A stretch of DNA of 45,869 nucleotides from Filomicrobium insigne (GTDB taxonomy: Bacteria; Pseudomonadota; Alphaproteobacteria; Rhizobiales; Hyphomicrobiaceae). The position numbers were made by a program, and so were the translations under genes. Where the stretch lies: the NCBI RefSeq assembly GCF_900104305.1, contig NZ_FNJC01000007.1, positions 1 to 45,869 on the forward strand, given 5' to 3'. Below, one piece after another: positions 20,161-28,000 of the stretch (its first letter is position 1; each line of letters starts with the position of its first letter). A model generated the notes under the pieces. That model made no database searches and was not told the DNA's origin. It saw only the letters and a program-made list of their open reading frames with translations.

Positions 20161-20712
20161 TTGACGGTCGAGTTCAAAAATCTGTGGCGCGGGCATCCGT
20201 TTAACGAGAGCATTACGGCGCCCTGTATTGCCGATAAGCAGCTCGTCAATCTTGAGGGCAAGACAATTCTTCCGGGTTTTCCGGTTTACGCAAATCAATG
20301 TGCGATCCGCATGAGCGTTGCGTTGAAGCGTGCCGGTGTTACACCGGACCAACTTGGACGTGTGACGACTTGCAATGCGCACCCGCGCGAAGAGATGCAC
20401 TATATCAACGCCAGTCAGCTTGCCCACGCTATCAATTCCGCGAATCTGCCGGGTTTTGCACCCGTCCAGAAGATCGTCGGAGCCGATGCTGCGCAGTTTT
20501 ATCCGACGCTTTTTGGGCGTACTGGCGTTATCTTCATCCAGGATTATTGGCACCGCTCGTCGGATGCACCTGGCCGTCCGACCGGCGACCATATCGACGT
20601 TTGGAACGGCTATCGTTCGAGCGCTAAATGGTTGATGGAATGGTTTTCCTGGCTCGGTTACTACTCGAATTACGCAGATGCAGGTCAAATCTGGTTCTGG
20701 GAAGTGAAGTAG
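20161..20712 (+). CDS. Tae4-like peptidoglycan amidase (type VI effector family)
   Basis: The layout matches the T6SS amidase effector 4 family, D,L-endopeptidases that cut peptidoglycan stem peptides. The catalytic cysteine is C47 in NQCAIRMSVAL, and the histidine is H144 in the C-terminal GDHIDVWNG motif, with D146 next to it. The length of 183 residues fits. There is no signal peptide, as expected for a cargo effector. It starts at TTG 20161, seven bases after GGAG. No T6SS structural gene is in the window. A domesticated amidase acquired by transfer is the main alternative. The family call rests on motif recognition. Confidence 0.78.
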   Translation: MTVEFKNLWRGHPFNESITAPCIADKQLVNLEGKTILPGFPVYANQCAIRMSVALKRAGVTPDQLGRVTTCNAHPREEMHYINASQLAHAINSANLPGFAPVQKIVGADAAQFYPTLFGRTGVIFIQDYWHRSSDAPGRPTGDHIDVWNGYRSSAKWLMEWFSWLGYYSNYADAGQIWFWEVK

Positions 20713-20766
20713 CGGTGCGGCAATGATGGATATCCGTTCTGCCAAAACAATGCAGGGGAGGCTGTA

Positions 20767-21003
20767 ATGCGGTATCTGTTGGCGATTATTTTCGGTGGCG
20801 CCGCGGCATTTGCGGCAACCATGACAATTAGCTCCCCCATTGCTTCCTGGGTTGTCGGTAAATTTGCCTTCGAGAGCCCGGATCAGGTATCCAACGCACA
20901 CGATGCCCTCTTTATGGGGGGCAACTTCATCGCGTTGCTGATCGGCTTTGCGATTGGGTGGGTCGTGGGGGCCAAAATTGAAGGCCGCGACGAACCGGCT
21001 TAA
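20767..21003 (+). CDS. Small two-helix membrane protein
   Basis: The family is not recognised. The 78-residue protein has two hydrophobic segments (about 3-20 and 50-69) separated by a polar stretch, and a charged C-terminus. A strong GGGGAGG signal lies before the ATG. It follows the Tae4-like gene by 54 bases on the same strand, the usual place for an immunity partner. Known Tai4 immunity proteins are soluble periplasmic proteins, so a membrane form would be new. An unrelated membrane protein is equally possible. Confidence 0.7.
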   Translation: MRYLLAIIFGGAAAFAATMTISSPIASWVVGKFAFESPDQVSNAHDALFMGGNFIALLIGFAIGWVVGAKIEGRDEPA

Positions 21004-21115
21004 CGCGCTTCTCACCCCAGGTTTATTCTTTTTGCCGACAGGCCTGGGTATCCCGGGGCGGTCAATGCTATAGGCCTGTGGGTAATTCTGCCGTTACCGG
21101 CCTGGGAAATTTGCG

Positions 21116-21502
21116 ATGAAACTGTTGTTATATGCCTGCGCCGGCGGAGCCTTTGGCGCAGGGGCCAGATACCTTGTTGGCGTGGGTGTAACCCGCTTCG
21201 TCGGTATTAACGCGATGTTTCCGTGGGCCACACTCTGCGTCAACGTTGTGGGTTCATTCCTGATGGGGGTGCTCATAGAATCCTTGGCGCTCAAATTTCA
21301 GGCATCGCTGGAATTGCGCACGTTGTTTGCCACCGGTGTCCTCGGTGGTTTCACGACGTTTTCCGCGTTCTCTCTCGATTTCGTAACGCTGATGAGCCGG
21401 AAGGAAAGCTTGCTTGCGGGCGTTTACGTTGCCAGTTCCGTGGGCTTATCGATTTTAGCTTTGTATGCTGGGCTCGCACTTGCCCGCCAGGTTTTGACAT
21501 GA
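21116..21502 (+). CDS. crcB: Fluoride ion channel CrcB/Fluc
   Basis: This dual-topology channel exports fluoride from the cytoplasm. The 128-residue protein has four hydrophobic helices. Family motifs are GGAFGAGARY at the N-terminus, the TLCVNVVGSFLMG helix 2 with the conserved asparagine, and GFTTFSAFSLD, which contains the helix-break and phenylalanine ladder. The end overlaps the rluC-type gene by four bases (ATGA). No fluoride riboswitch consensus was found in the 112 bases upstream. Confidence 0.96.
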   Translation: MKLLLYACAGGAFGAGARYLVGVGVTRFVGINAMFPWATLCVNVVGSFLMGVLIESLALKFQASLELRTLFATGVLGGFTTFSAFSLDFVTLMSRKESLLAGVYVASSVGLSILALYAGLALARQVLT

Positions 21503-22485
21503 GCGACCCCGTTGAAAGCATCCCCGTGACCCCGGACGAAGTTGGGTTGCGGCTCGACCGCTGGTTCAAGATCCACTTTCCGGATGTGACCTACGGCTAC
21601 CTTCAGAAGCTGTTGCGGTCCGGGCAGGTGCGCGTGGACAGCCGCCGTGTTCTGGCGAATGCACGGCTTGAAGCGGGGGAACGTGTCAGGGTACCAAAGG
21701 CGGTCCGTCAACCTCCGCGCGCCAAGCCATCCGTGAAGCCGCCACCTGGGCTGTCAAAGGCTGATCGCGATCTCATTGAGGGGATGATTCTGTTCGAGGA
21801 TGATCACGTGGTCTTGCTCAACAAGCCGTTCGGGCTTGCCGTCCAGGGTGGGACGGGAACGAAGCGACACATTGATGGTCTTCTCGCCGGCATGGTGGAT
21901 CGGTTCGGAGACCGGCCCCGATTGGTGCATCGTCTCGACCGCGATACGACGGGGGTGTTGCTGATTGCGAAGCATCGGGACGCAGCAGCCAAGCTGGGTC
22001 GCATTTTTCAAACGCGTTCCGCAGCGAAAACATACTGGGCGCTCGTAAATGGCGTTCCCAAGCCCGTGCAGGGTAAGGTTGAAGCAGCGCTGGTCAAGGC
22101 TTCGGGCCCCGACGGTGACAAGGTGCGCAAGGCACGGCCTGGCGAACAGGATGTGGCCATGCATGCCACAACGCATTATTCCGTTATTGATCGGGTAGGG
22201 CAAAAAGCTGCCTGGGTTTCACTGAAGCCGGTCACAGGCCGTCAGCATCAGCTGCGTGCACACATGGCCCTTATCGGTCATCCGATCGTTGGCGATAACA
22301 AATACGACGGCGACAAGAACCTGCCCGCCGAGAACATCGAGAATAAGCTGCACTTGCACGCGCGCAGACTGGTGCTCCCGCACCCGTTTGAGAAGACCAA
22401 GATCGATGTCACCGCGCCTCTGCCGGATCATATGCTGCGGAGCTGGGAACTCCTTGGACTCGATGTACGGCAGTTCGAGCGGTGA
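21499..22485 (+). CDS. RluC/RluD-family rRNA pseudouridine synthase
   Basis: This enzyme converts specific uridines of 23S rRNA to pseudouridine. An N-terminal S4 domain lies at about residues 14-70. The catalytic domain carries the HRLDRDTTG motif with the active-site aspartate D147, then GRQHQLRAHMALIGHPIVGD. It has 328 residues from ATG 21499, overlapping the crcB stop. The frame is open further upstream but only as a crcB shadow. RluC is the most likely assignment, since the protein starts with an S4 domain and sits in the rarA-crcB-rluC context. Target positions are not readable. Confidence 0.92.
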   Translation: MSDPVESIPVTPDEVGLRLDRWFKIHFPDVTYGYLQKLLRSGQVRVDSRRVLANARLEAGERVRVPKAVRQPPRAKPSVKPPPGLSKADRDLIEGMILFEDDHVVLLNKPFGLAVQGGTGTKRHIDGLLAGMVDRFGDRPRLVHRLDRDTTGVLLIAKHRDAAAKLGRIFQTRSAAKTYWALVNGVPKPVQGKVEAALVKASGPDGDKVRKARPGEQDVAMHATTHYSVIDRVGQKAAWVSLKPVTGRQHQLRAHMALIGHPIVGDNKYDGDKNLPAENIENKLHLHARRLVLPHPFEKTKIDVTAPLPDHMLRSWELLGLDVRQFER

Positions 22486-22550
22486 TTTGTTGTTACGCAT
22501 CTCGACGATGCCAACCGAGCGGCATCATTGGCAACGAAAGTGATTGAAGC

Positions 22551-23234
22551 ATGAAATTGGTAATCTTCGATTGCGACGGAACGATCGTCGACAGTCAGCA
22601 TGCTATCGTTTCGGCTATGGGCCGCGCATTCTACACCCATGGCCTTGTCGCACCGCATCGCGAGAGTGTGCTGTCCGTAGTTGGCTTATCGCTTGCCGAA
22701 GCCATTCAACGGCTGCTGCCGCCTGAGGCTGGGGTGGAGCAAATTGCTGGTTTGGCCGAGACCTATAAGACGTCCTTTCAAGAGCTGCGTCGCGATCCTA
22801 ATCACAGCGAGCCTATGTTTGATGGGATGCGCGGTGTCATTGAGACACTCGCTGTTCGCGAAGATGTCGTGCTTGGCGTCGCGACCGGCAAATCGCGACG
22901 CGGCGTTGCAGCGCTATTTGAGCGTGAAGGTTTGACGGATCTCTTCATGACTATTCAAACCGCGGACGATCATCCGTCGAAGCCCCATCCTTCCATGATC
23001 TTCAAGGCTATGTCCGAAGCCGATAGCGGGCCTGATGAAACCGTTATGATCGGAGACACGACGTTCGACATTGAAATGGCGCTCGGTGCGAACGTTGGGG
23101 CGATCGGCGTGGAGTGGGGCTATCATCCCAAGGAGGCGTTGATCGCATCAGGGGCGGATCTTGTGGTCGCGCACGCTCACGGCTTGGAGACAGCGATTGA
23201 ACGTGTATTCCGCGATAACGAGGCAGCAGCATGA
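22551..23234 (+). CDS. HAD-superfamily phosphatase, phosphoglycolate phosphatase-like
   Basis: This is a haloacid dehalogenase-fold hydrolase. Motif I is FDCDGTIVDS with nucleophile D7 and acid/base D9, motif II is the ATGKSRRG region, and motif IV is MIGDTTFDIEMA. A helical cap of the Gph/PGMB type lies between motifs I and II. The length of 227 matches phosphoglycolate phosphatases, but HAD substrate specificity cannot be read from sequence. It overlaps the ATP12 gene by four bases, suggesting coupled translation. Confidence 0.92.
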   Translation: MKLVIFDCDGTIVDSQHAIVSAMGRAFYTHGLVAPHRESVLSVVGLSLAEAIQRLLPPEAGVEQIAGLAETYKTSFQELRRDPNHSEPMFDGMRGVIETLAVREDVVLGVATGKSRRGVAALFEREGLTDLFMTIQTADDHPSKPHPSMIFKAMSEADSGPDETVMIGDTTFDIEMALGANVGAIGVEWGYHPKEALIASGADLVVAHAHGLETAIERVFRDNEAAA

Positions 23235-24004
23235 CCGAGGAGCGGCCAGACAAGCCGCCTGAGAATAAGACGCCGGGTCGTGAGCCGCTTGGCGCAAAGC
23301 TCCCTCGCCGCTTTTATAAGGACGTGGAGGTTATCCGCGACGGCGATGGTTATCAGATCGCGCTCGACGGCCGGCCTGTAAAAACGCCGAAGAGGGCGCC
23401 ACTTGCCGTTGCGCATGCGCCGTTGGCTGAAGCCATGGCGGACGAGTGGCGCACGCAGGGGGATCTGATAGATCCTGAAACCATGCCGATGACAAAACTC
23501 GTGAATACGGCACTTGATGCTGTCACGGGGCAGGAGGCTGCCGTTGCGGCGGATATCGCAGCATTCGCAGGGTCGGATTTGATCTGTTATCGGGCGGCGC
23601 ATCCAAACGAACTTGTGACACTACAGGCACGTGCCTGGGGACCCCTATTAACATGGGCGCATCAGGATTTGGGTGCGCGCTTTGTGCTCGCCGAGGGCGT
23701 AATGCCAGTCGCTCAGCCGAACGATGCTCTCGAGGCCGTGGCGGCTGTTATTTCTGACTATGATCCGCTTTCGCTCGCTGGTCTGCACGTGATGACGACG
23801 TTGACGGGATCGGCGTTGATAGCGTTGGCGCACGCTAAAGGCCTGTTAACAGCGGAAGAAGCGTGGGCGGCCGCGCACGTGGATGAGGATTTTCAGATCT
23901 CTCAATGGGGTGCAGATAGCGATGCGTCAGCGCGCCGCGCACGGCGTTGGGCTGAGTTCCAAGCGGCCAGCAGGCTTGTCGGTTTTGTCAACGATAGCGG
24001 ATAA
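23231..24004 (+). CDS. ATP12-family F1-ATPase assembly chaperone
   Basis: ATP12 proteins bind free F1 alpha subunits before the F1 head is assembled; the family occurs in mitochondria and alphaproteobacteria. The 257-residue protein shows RRFYKDVEV, the QIALDGRPVKTPKRAPLAV strand-turn and EWRTQGDLIDPETMPMTKL. Later come SDLICYRA and the C-terminal DEDFQISQWGAD. It follows the HAD gene in the conserved rluC-HAD-ATP12 order. Confidence 0.95.
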   Translation: MTEERPDKPPENKTPGREPLGAKLPRRFYKDVEVIRDGDGYQIALDGRPVKTPKRAPLAVAHAPLAEAMADEWRTQGDLIDPETMPMTKLVNTALDAVTGQEAAVAADIAAFAGSDLICYRAAHPNELVTLQARAWGPLLTWAHQDLGARFVLAEGVMPVAQPNDALEAVAAVISDYDPLSLAGLHVMTTLTGSALIALAHAKGLLTAEEAWAAAHVDEDFQISQWGADSDASARRARRWAEFQAASRLVGFVNDSG

Positions 24005-24129
24005 TTTCGTTGACGGGGAGCGAGATGCCTATGCTGGTTACGCTTGCGTCTGCTGCGGTGCATGGTATCTGAGCCGATGCTCTGTGCATTTTCTGCAACT
24101 ACAACAATCGTTACAATAAAGGTCCGTTC

Positions 24130-25662
24130 ATGAAAGCAGTCATCGAGGAGCTCGAGAAGCGACGCGCGGTTGCGCGGCTTGGTGGTGGTCAAAAGCGTAT
24201 CGATGCACAGCACGGCCGCGGGAAGCTGACCGCGCGTGAGCGCATTGAGCTTCTGCTGGATGACGGCTCCTTTGAAGAGTTTGATATGTTCGTCGAACAT
24301 CGCTGTAGCGATTTCGGCATGGAGGCAACGAAGTTCCCGGGTGATGGCGTTGTCACCGGCTGGGGGACGATCAATGGTCGCGTTGTTTATGTTTTTGCGA
24401 AGGATTTCACTGTCTTCGGTGGGTCTTTATCGGAAACGCATGCCCGCAAGATCACCAAGATCCAGGATATGGCGCTGAAGAATCGCGCGCCGATCATTGG
24501 GTTATTCGACGCCGGTGGTGCACGTATTCAAGAAGGCGTCGATGCGCTGGGTGGTTACGGTGAGGTGTTCACGCGCAACGTGCTGGCATCTGGTGTGATC
24601 CCGCAGATTTCCGTGATCATGGGGCCGTGTGCGGGGGGCGATGTCTACTCGCCGGCTATGACTGATTTCATCTTCATGGTCCGGGATACGAGCTACATGT
24701 TCGTCACCGGGCCTGACGTGGTGAAGACCGTCACCAATGAGACGGTTACCGCGGAAGAATTGGGTGGCGCGAAAGTACATACGTCGAAGTCTTCCATCGC
24801 CGATCGAGCCTATGACAATGATGTTGAGGCACTTCTGCAGATGCGCCGTTTGCTGGACTTCCTGCCAGCTAACAACATGGATGGGGTTCCCGAGCTGCCG
24901 ACATTGGACCCGGCTGGGCGGCTTGATCCCTCACTGGATACGCTTGTTCCCGACAATCCGAATGTTCCTTACGACATCAAGGAACTGATCACGAAGGTCG
25001 CTGATGAAGGCGATTTCTTTGAGATCCAAGAAGCATTTGCCAAGAACATCGTGACTGGCTTCGCGCGCATGGAGGGGCGGACTGTTGGCATCGTCGCGAA
25101 CCAGCCTATGGTTCTGGCTGGCGTGCTCGACTCGGATGCTTCTCGCAAGGCTGCGCGCTTTGTGCGTTTCTGCGATTGCTTCGATATTCCGATTGTTACG
25201 TTCGTCGATGTGCCGGGCTTCCTGCCCGGTACCGCTCAGGAGTATGGCGGACTTATCAAACACGGCGCGAAGCTTCTGTTTGCCTATGCAGAAGCTACAG
25301 TTCCGAAGATTACCGTGATCACGCGCAAGGCCTACGGCGGCGCTTACGATGTTATGAGCTCGAAGCACATTCGTGGTGATGTGAACTATGCTTGGCCAAC
25401 GGCCGAGATTGCCGTGATGGGTGCGAAAGGCGCTGCCGAAATTCTGTATCGCTCTGAATTGGGGAATGCGGAGAAGATCGCTGCGCGGATTGCCGACTAC
25501 GAAAAGCGGTTTGCAAATCCATTCGTGGCTGCCGAGCGTGGTTATATCGATGAGGTGATCAAGCCCTCGAGCACACGACAGCGGATTTGCCGGGCGCTTA
25601 ACATGCTGCGAAATAAGACGCTCGAGAATCCCTGGAAGAAGCACGATAATATCCCGCTCTAA
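24130..25662 (+). CDS. pccB: Propionyl-CoA carboxylase beta subunit (carboxyltransferase)
   Basis: This subunit transfers carboxyl from biotin to propionyl-CoA, giving methylmalonyl-CoA. The 510-residue product has two crotonase-like halves. The first oxyanion-hole region is [19 protein letters not shown]; the second covers [14 protein letters not shown] and [11 protein letters not shown]. An aspartate after GGAY agrees with propionyl rather than acetyl preference reported for related actinobacterial enzymes. That is knowledge of the family, not proof. In serine-cycle methylotrophs the enzyme serves the ethylmalonyl-CoA pathway. The biotin-carrying subunit is 5 kb downstream. Confidence 0.96.
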   Translation: MKAVIEELEKRRAVARLGGGQKRIDAQHGRGKLTARERIELLLDDGSFEEFDMFVEHRCSDFGMEATKFPGDGVVTGWGTINGRVVYVFAKDFTVFGGSLSETHARKITKIQDMALKNRAPIIGLFDAGGARIQEGVDALGGYGEVFTRNVLASGVIPQISVIMGPCAGGDVYSPAMTDFIFMVRDTSYMFVTGPDVVKTVTNETVTAEELGGAKVHTSKSSIADRAYDNDVEALLQMRRLLDFLPANNMDGVPELPTLDPAGRLDPSLDTLVPDNPNVPYDIKELITKVADEGDFFEIQEAFAKNIVTGFARMEGRTVGIVANQPMVLAGVLDSDASRKAARFVRFCDCFDIPIVTFVDVPGFLPGTAQEYGGLIKHGAKLLFAYAEATVPKITVITRKAYGGAYDVMSSKHIRGDVNYAWPTAEIAVMGAKGAAEILYRSELGNAEKIAARIADYEKRFANPFVAAERGYIDEVIKPSSTRQRICRALNMLRNKTLENPWKKHDNIPL

Positions 25663-25683
25663 GGCTCTCGCCTGACCGTAGAA

Positions 25684-25703
25684 TCAGCCGGTTTTTCGGC
25701 TGA
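25684..25703 (+). terminator. Hairpin after pccB
   Basis: A perfect 7-bp stem (TCAGCCG with CGGCTGA) closes a loop of G plus five T, about 20 bases after the pccB stop. No T-run follows on the plus strand, so it is a weak candidate terminator or an mRNA 3'-end stabiliser. Confidence 0.4.
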
Positions 25704-25758
25704 CCGCAAAATGAACGGTCGCTGACAGTCGAGTTCAGGGGCGGTTCAAAGGAGGTGG

Positions 25759-25839
25759 TTCAACATCCCATCATCGAACGGTGCGGCGAGCTTAGGCCCG
25801 ACTGACCGAGGGATAAAACGGAGATGATGGGATGTTGAA
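25759..25839 (+). repeat. 17-bp perfect inverted repeat covering a start codon
   Basis: The left arm 25759-25775 (TTCAACATCCCATCATC) is exactly complementary to 25823-25839, with a 47-base loop. The right arm contains the ATG (25832) of the following secreted-protein gene, and its first base is the last G of that gene's GGAG. Folding of the leader RNA would hide the translation start. A strong AAAGGAGGTGG, which has no gene at the right distance, lies just before the left arm. An RNA switch or a duplicated DNA operator are both possible. Confidence 0.7.
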
Positions 25840-26176
25840 GATTACGACTGCAATTTTGGTAGCTGCTGGGGTGATTGGTGGCCTTGCGACGAGTGCGAGC
25901 GCCGCTGACCGGACGAGCCATCGTCTAGACCGTCAAGCTGCTGCAATCGAAGCTGGCCGCAAGTCAGGTAAGATTACGTGGACTGAAGGCATCAAACTGC
26001 GCAGCGAACAGCGCCAGATCGCCCGCCTTCGTGGTCGTTTTCTCGCCGATGGAAGGCTTTCGGCTGCGGAGAGGCGTATTCTGAACTCCAAGCTTCGGAC
26101 CGCGCGGACCAACATCAAGTCTGAGAAACGGGACAGTCACAAGCGCTGGAGCTCACTGCCGCGTGTTGGTCGCTAA
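25832..26176 (+). CDS. Small secreted helical protein of unknown function
   Basis: The family is not recognised. The 114-residue precursor has a signal peptide (hydrophobic residues 5-22, cleavage after ASA near 24). The mature part is basic and helical, rich in Arg, Lys and Ser. Two similar units can be seen, roughly GKITWTEGIKLRSEQRQI and GRLSAAERRILNSKL, each a short helix-loop-helix with a conserved glutamate. The start codon lies inside a long inverted repeat, so expression may be structurally controlled. A GC-rich hairpin follows the stop. Confidence 0.72.
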   Translation: MLKITTAILVAAGVIGGLATSASAADRTSHRLDRQAAAIEAGRKSGKITWTEGIKLRSEQRQIARLRGRFLADGRLSAAERRILNSKLRTARTNIKSEKRDSHKRWSSLPRVGR

Positions 26177-26197
26177 AGGCGTTTGGGAGGGAGATTG

Positions 26198-26230
26198 GTG
26201 CCGGCGGGATTGCCCCCTTCCCGCCGGCAC
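26198..26230. terminator. Bidirectional hairpin between convergent genes
   Basis: A perfect 12-bp stem (GTGCCGGCGGGA at 26198-26209 with 26219-26230) and a 9-base loop lie between the plus-strand secreted-protein gene and the minus-strand glycosyltransferase-like gene. There is no T-tract on either side. The position strongly suggests a shared terminator or 3' boundary. Confidence 0.6.
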
Positions 26231-26241
26231 GCACGTCTTAG

Positions 26242-27000
26242 TTACAGTACTTGTCGCCAGATGATGGCGATGATAGCGAGCACAAGCACCGCGCTCGCTA
26301 TGACCACGGCGCGTTCTCCTTTGCGCAGGAGTCGACTGAGTTTGAATTGCGTGCGGCTTGCCTGGAAGTGCTCGATGACTGCGTCAGGTCCCTCGCTGTC
26401 GAAAATCTTCGAATACGCGCGCGGCAGCGCGGTGAAGGTTATGCCCTCAAAGTTCGGGAAAGCCATGTAGATCATGTCTTCGTCAAGCGTCAGAAGACCG
26501 CTACGACTTTCTTGGTTGCGCCAGTGCTCAGCGAATTTTCGGCCGCCCAGCGTGTTGCGTATGTAGAGCGTTCCAGCGGCAAGACTGAGGAGCGGTTTCC
26601 GTGCTCTCTTCGTCGGAGCGAATAAGAGCGCCACGTCCGTCGTTACCGTGTCGAAGAATACTGGTTTTTCGTTCACGACGGCATCTGCGTCGAGGTAGAG
26701 CACGTCATGATCGGGAAACTTGTTCAGGCAATCTACCACGAATGAGGGCTTCAAGCGTGTGGTGGCTTCCCAGGAGCCTTTGTATTCAACGCATTTGAGG
26801 TGGTAGTTCAGGCCCAACCTCTCGAGCGAGGCTTTTAACCGCAAAACATTCTCGAGATAGCTTGGTGTATAAAATGCGCACACGACATAACGCTGGCCGC
26901 CATGTAGAGACGTGACCTCGGTTGGCAAGGTGTTAGGCAGATCACTGAATGTCTGTACAACGCCTGAGATGGCGTTACGCTGATAAGTCATTGGGATCAT
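26242..27000 (-). CDS. Membrane-tailed glycosyltransferase-like protein
   Basis: A GT-A-type nucleotide-sugar fold is suggested by YVVCAFYTPSYLE at the first strand and the DxD motif in DVLYLDADAVVNE (D104, D106), which would bind metal and the sugar nucleotide. The C-terminal 30 residues are a hydrophobic helix (RAVVIASAVLVLAIIAIIW), so the enzyme is probably tail-anchored at the inner membrane. The start at 27000 overlaps the upstream gene's stop as ATGA; ATG 27024 is an alternative. It has 252 residues. Donor and acceptor are unknown. Confidence 0.7.
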   Translation of the reverse strand: MIPMTYQRNAISGVVQTFSDLPNTLPTEVTSLHGGQRYVVCAFYTPSYLENVLRLKASLERLGLNYHLKCVEYKGSWEATTRLKPSFVVDCLNKFPDHDVLYLDADAVVNEKPVFFDTVTTDVALLFAPTKRARKPLLSLAAGTLYIRNTLGGRKFAEHWRNQESRSGLLTLDEDMIYMAFPNFEGITFTALPRAYSKIFDSEGPDAVIEHFQASRTQFKLSRLLRKGERAVVIASAVLVLAIIAIIWRQVL

Positions 27001-27803
27001 TCGTACCAATAATCCCCTATCCATGAGGCCGGCAGGAATCTCCTGCGGGTGGGGCGGAAACTAAATCCGGTTCCGACGCGCTTATTGCTCTCATGCTCTC
27101 CCCTTAGTGCGCTCGCAGGGGTGATGGAGCCATAGAACACCAGGATTTTGGCCTGTTGAGGTTTCTTCGGCGTCGCAAAGAAGCGCAGGATCCGGTTGCG
27201 CGGAAGGCAGTCGCGCGAAAAAGGTACGCACCATTCCTGCGGCCAAAAAGTGACCTCGTCGACGGCTTTCGTGAGAAAGTTCTGCTCCTTAGAAGCGTAA
27301 GTTTCGACGATTTCCCGCTCTGGTGTCGCGTAGAAACGCTCAAGTACGGCACTCTCGCGACCGATGAAGTAGCGCACAACCGAGCTGTTGCCGTATCCGA
27401 GGTGGGGATCTTTCCATTCGCGGATGATGCAAAAACGCCCCGGATAGATGAGCAGGTCGTCGATATTTTCAATAATCACGATATCGAGATCAAGGAACAG
27501 CGTCATTCCTTGCAAGCCACCGAGCTCCGGTGCCATGAGGCCTAGTTTGGGCCAATATTTGCCGAGGCTCTTGTCAAAATCCACACTGGGTAGAGGCTGA
27601 CACTCGACTTCGGGCCGAATGCCTTTGGGATCGTCGGTGAAACAGACAAAACGGAATTTCCAGGACGTTGACCGCGACACCATGCCGTAGAGGCGATTGA
27701 CCCATTCCGGGCCGTAACGGTCCCCCCATTTCATGCATACGATGTTAACGAATTGCTCCGCCTGAGCCTTGGCGAAATCCTCCTGCCATCCGGCTGTTGG
27801 CAT
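26997..27803 (-). CDS. Glycosyltransferase-like protein with DxD motif
   Basis: The 268-residue protein begins a strand-rich domain with FVNIVCMKWGDRYGPEWVN and has RFVCFTDDPKGI. The DLD motif in TLFLDLDIVIIENIDDLL (D105, D107) is typical of GT-A enzymes related to family-8-like and LPS-type transferases. Distal WPQEWCVPFSRDCLPRN and VFYGSITP segments resemble hypothetical glycosyltransferases of Hyphomicrobiales. It is the first gene of a two-gene minus-strand unit, translationally coupled to the next. The role is probably in surface polysaccharide; this is inferred. Confidence 0.72.
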   Translation of the reverse strand: MPTAGWQEDFAKAQAEQFVNIVCMKWGDRYGPEWVNRLYGMVSRSTSWKFRFVCFTDDPKGIRPEVECQPLPSVDFDKSLGKYWPKLGLMAPELGGLQGMTLFLDLDIVIIENIDDLLIYPGRFCIIREWKDPHLGYGNSSVVRYFIGRESAVLERFYATPEREIVETYASKEQNFLTKAVDEVTFWPQEWCVPFSRDCLPRNRILRFFATPKKPQQAKILVFYGSITPASALRGEHESNKRVGTGFSFRPTRRRFLPASWIGDYWYE

Positions 27804-28000
27804 ATGCGGTGTGCTTTCCTGCTGATTACCCTATAGTTCCCGCGCGGGGCACATTCGCCGTCAACGCGGGGTTTGGCAAGTTATGTATATGGCTAAGGCC
27901 CCCCGATCGCCCTGCGACCCAGCTTCGCGTTAGGGGATTCGTAAGCATCCGATCCTTAACTCAAGGACGTCATGCCATCGGCAAGCTTGGTGAGGGGTCC

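Noticed and set aside
20029-21015. A 328-codon open frame on the minus strand opposite the amidase and the small membrane protein
   Set aside because: It is long but composed of shadow sequence. The plus-strand genes have clear motifs, ribosome-binding sites and membrane segments, and the antisense product has no recognisable domain.
21003-21115. Possible fluoride riboswitch upstream of crcB
   Set aside because: The region has repeated GGCCTG elements, but the conserved pseudoknot and CTGATG-type motifs of the crcB riboswitch are not present.
24005-24129. Candidate regulatory site of a propionate regulator (TTTGCAAA type) upstream of pccB
   Set aside because: No TTTGCAAA or paired half-sites could be found in the spacer.
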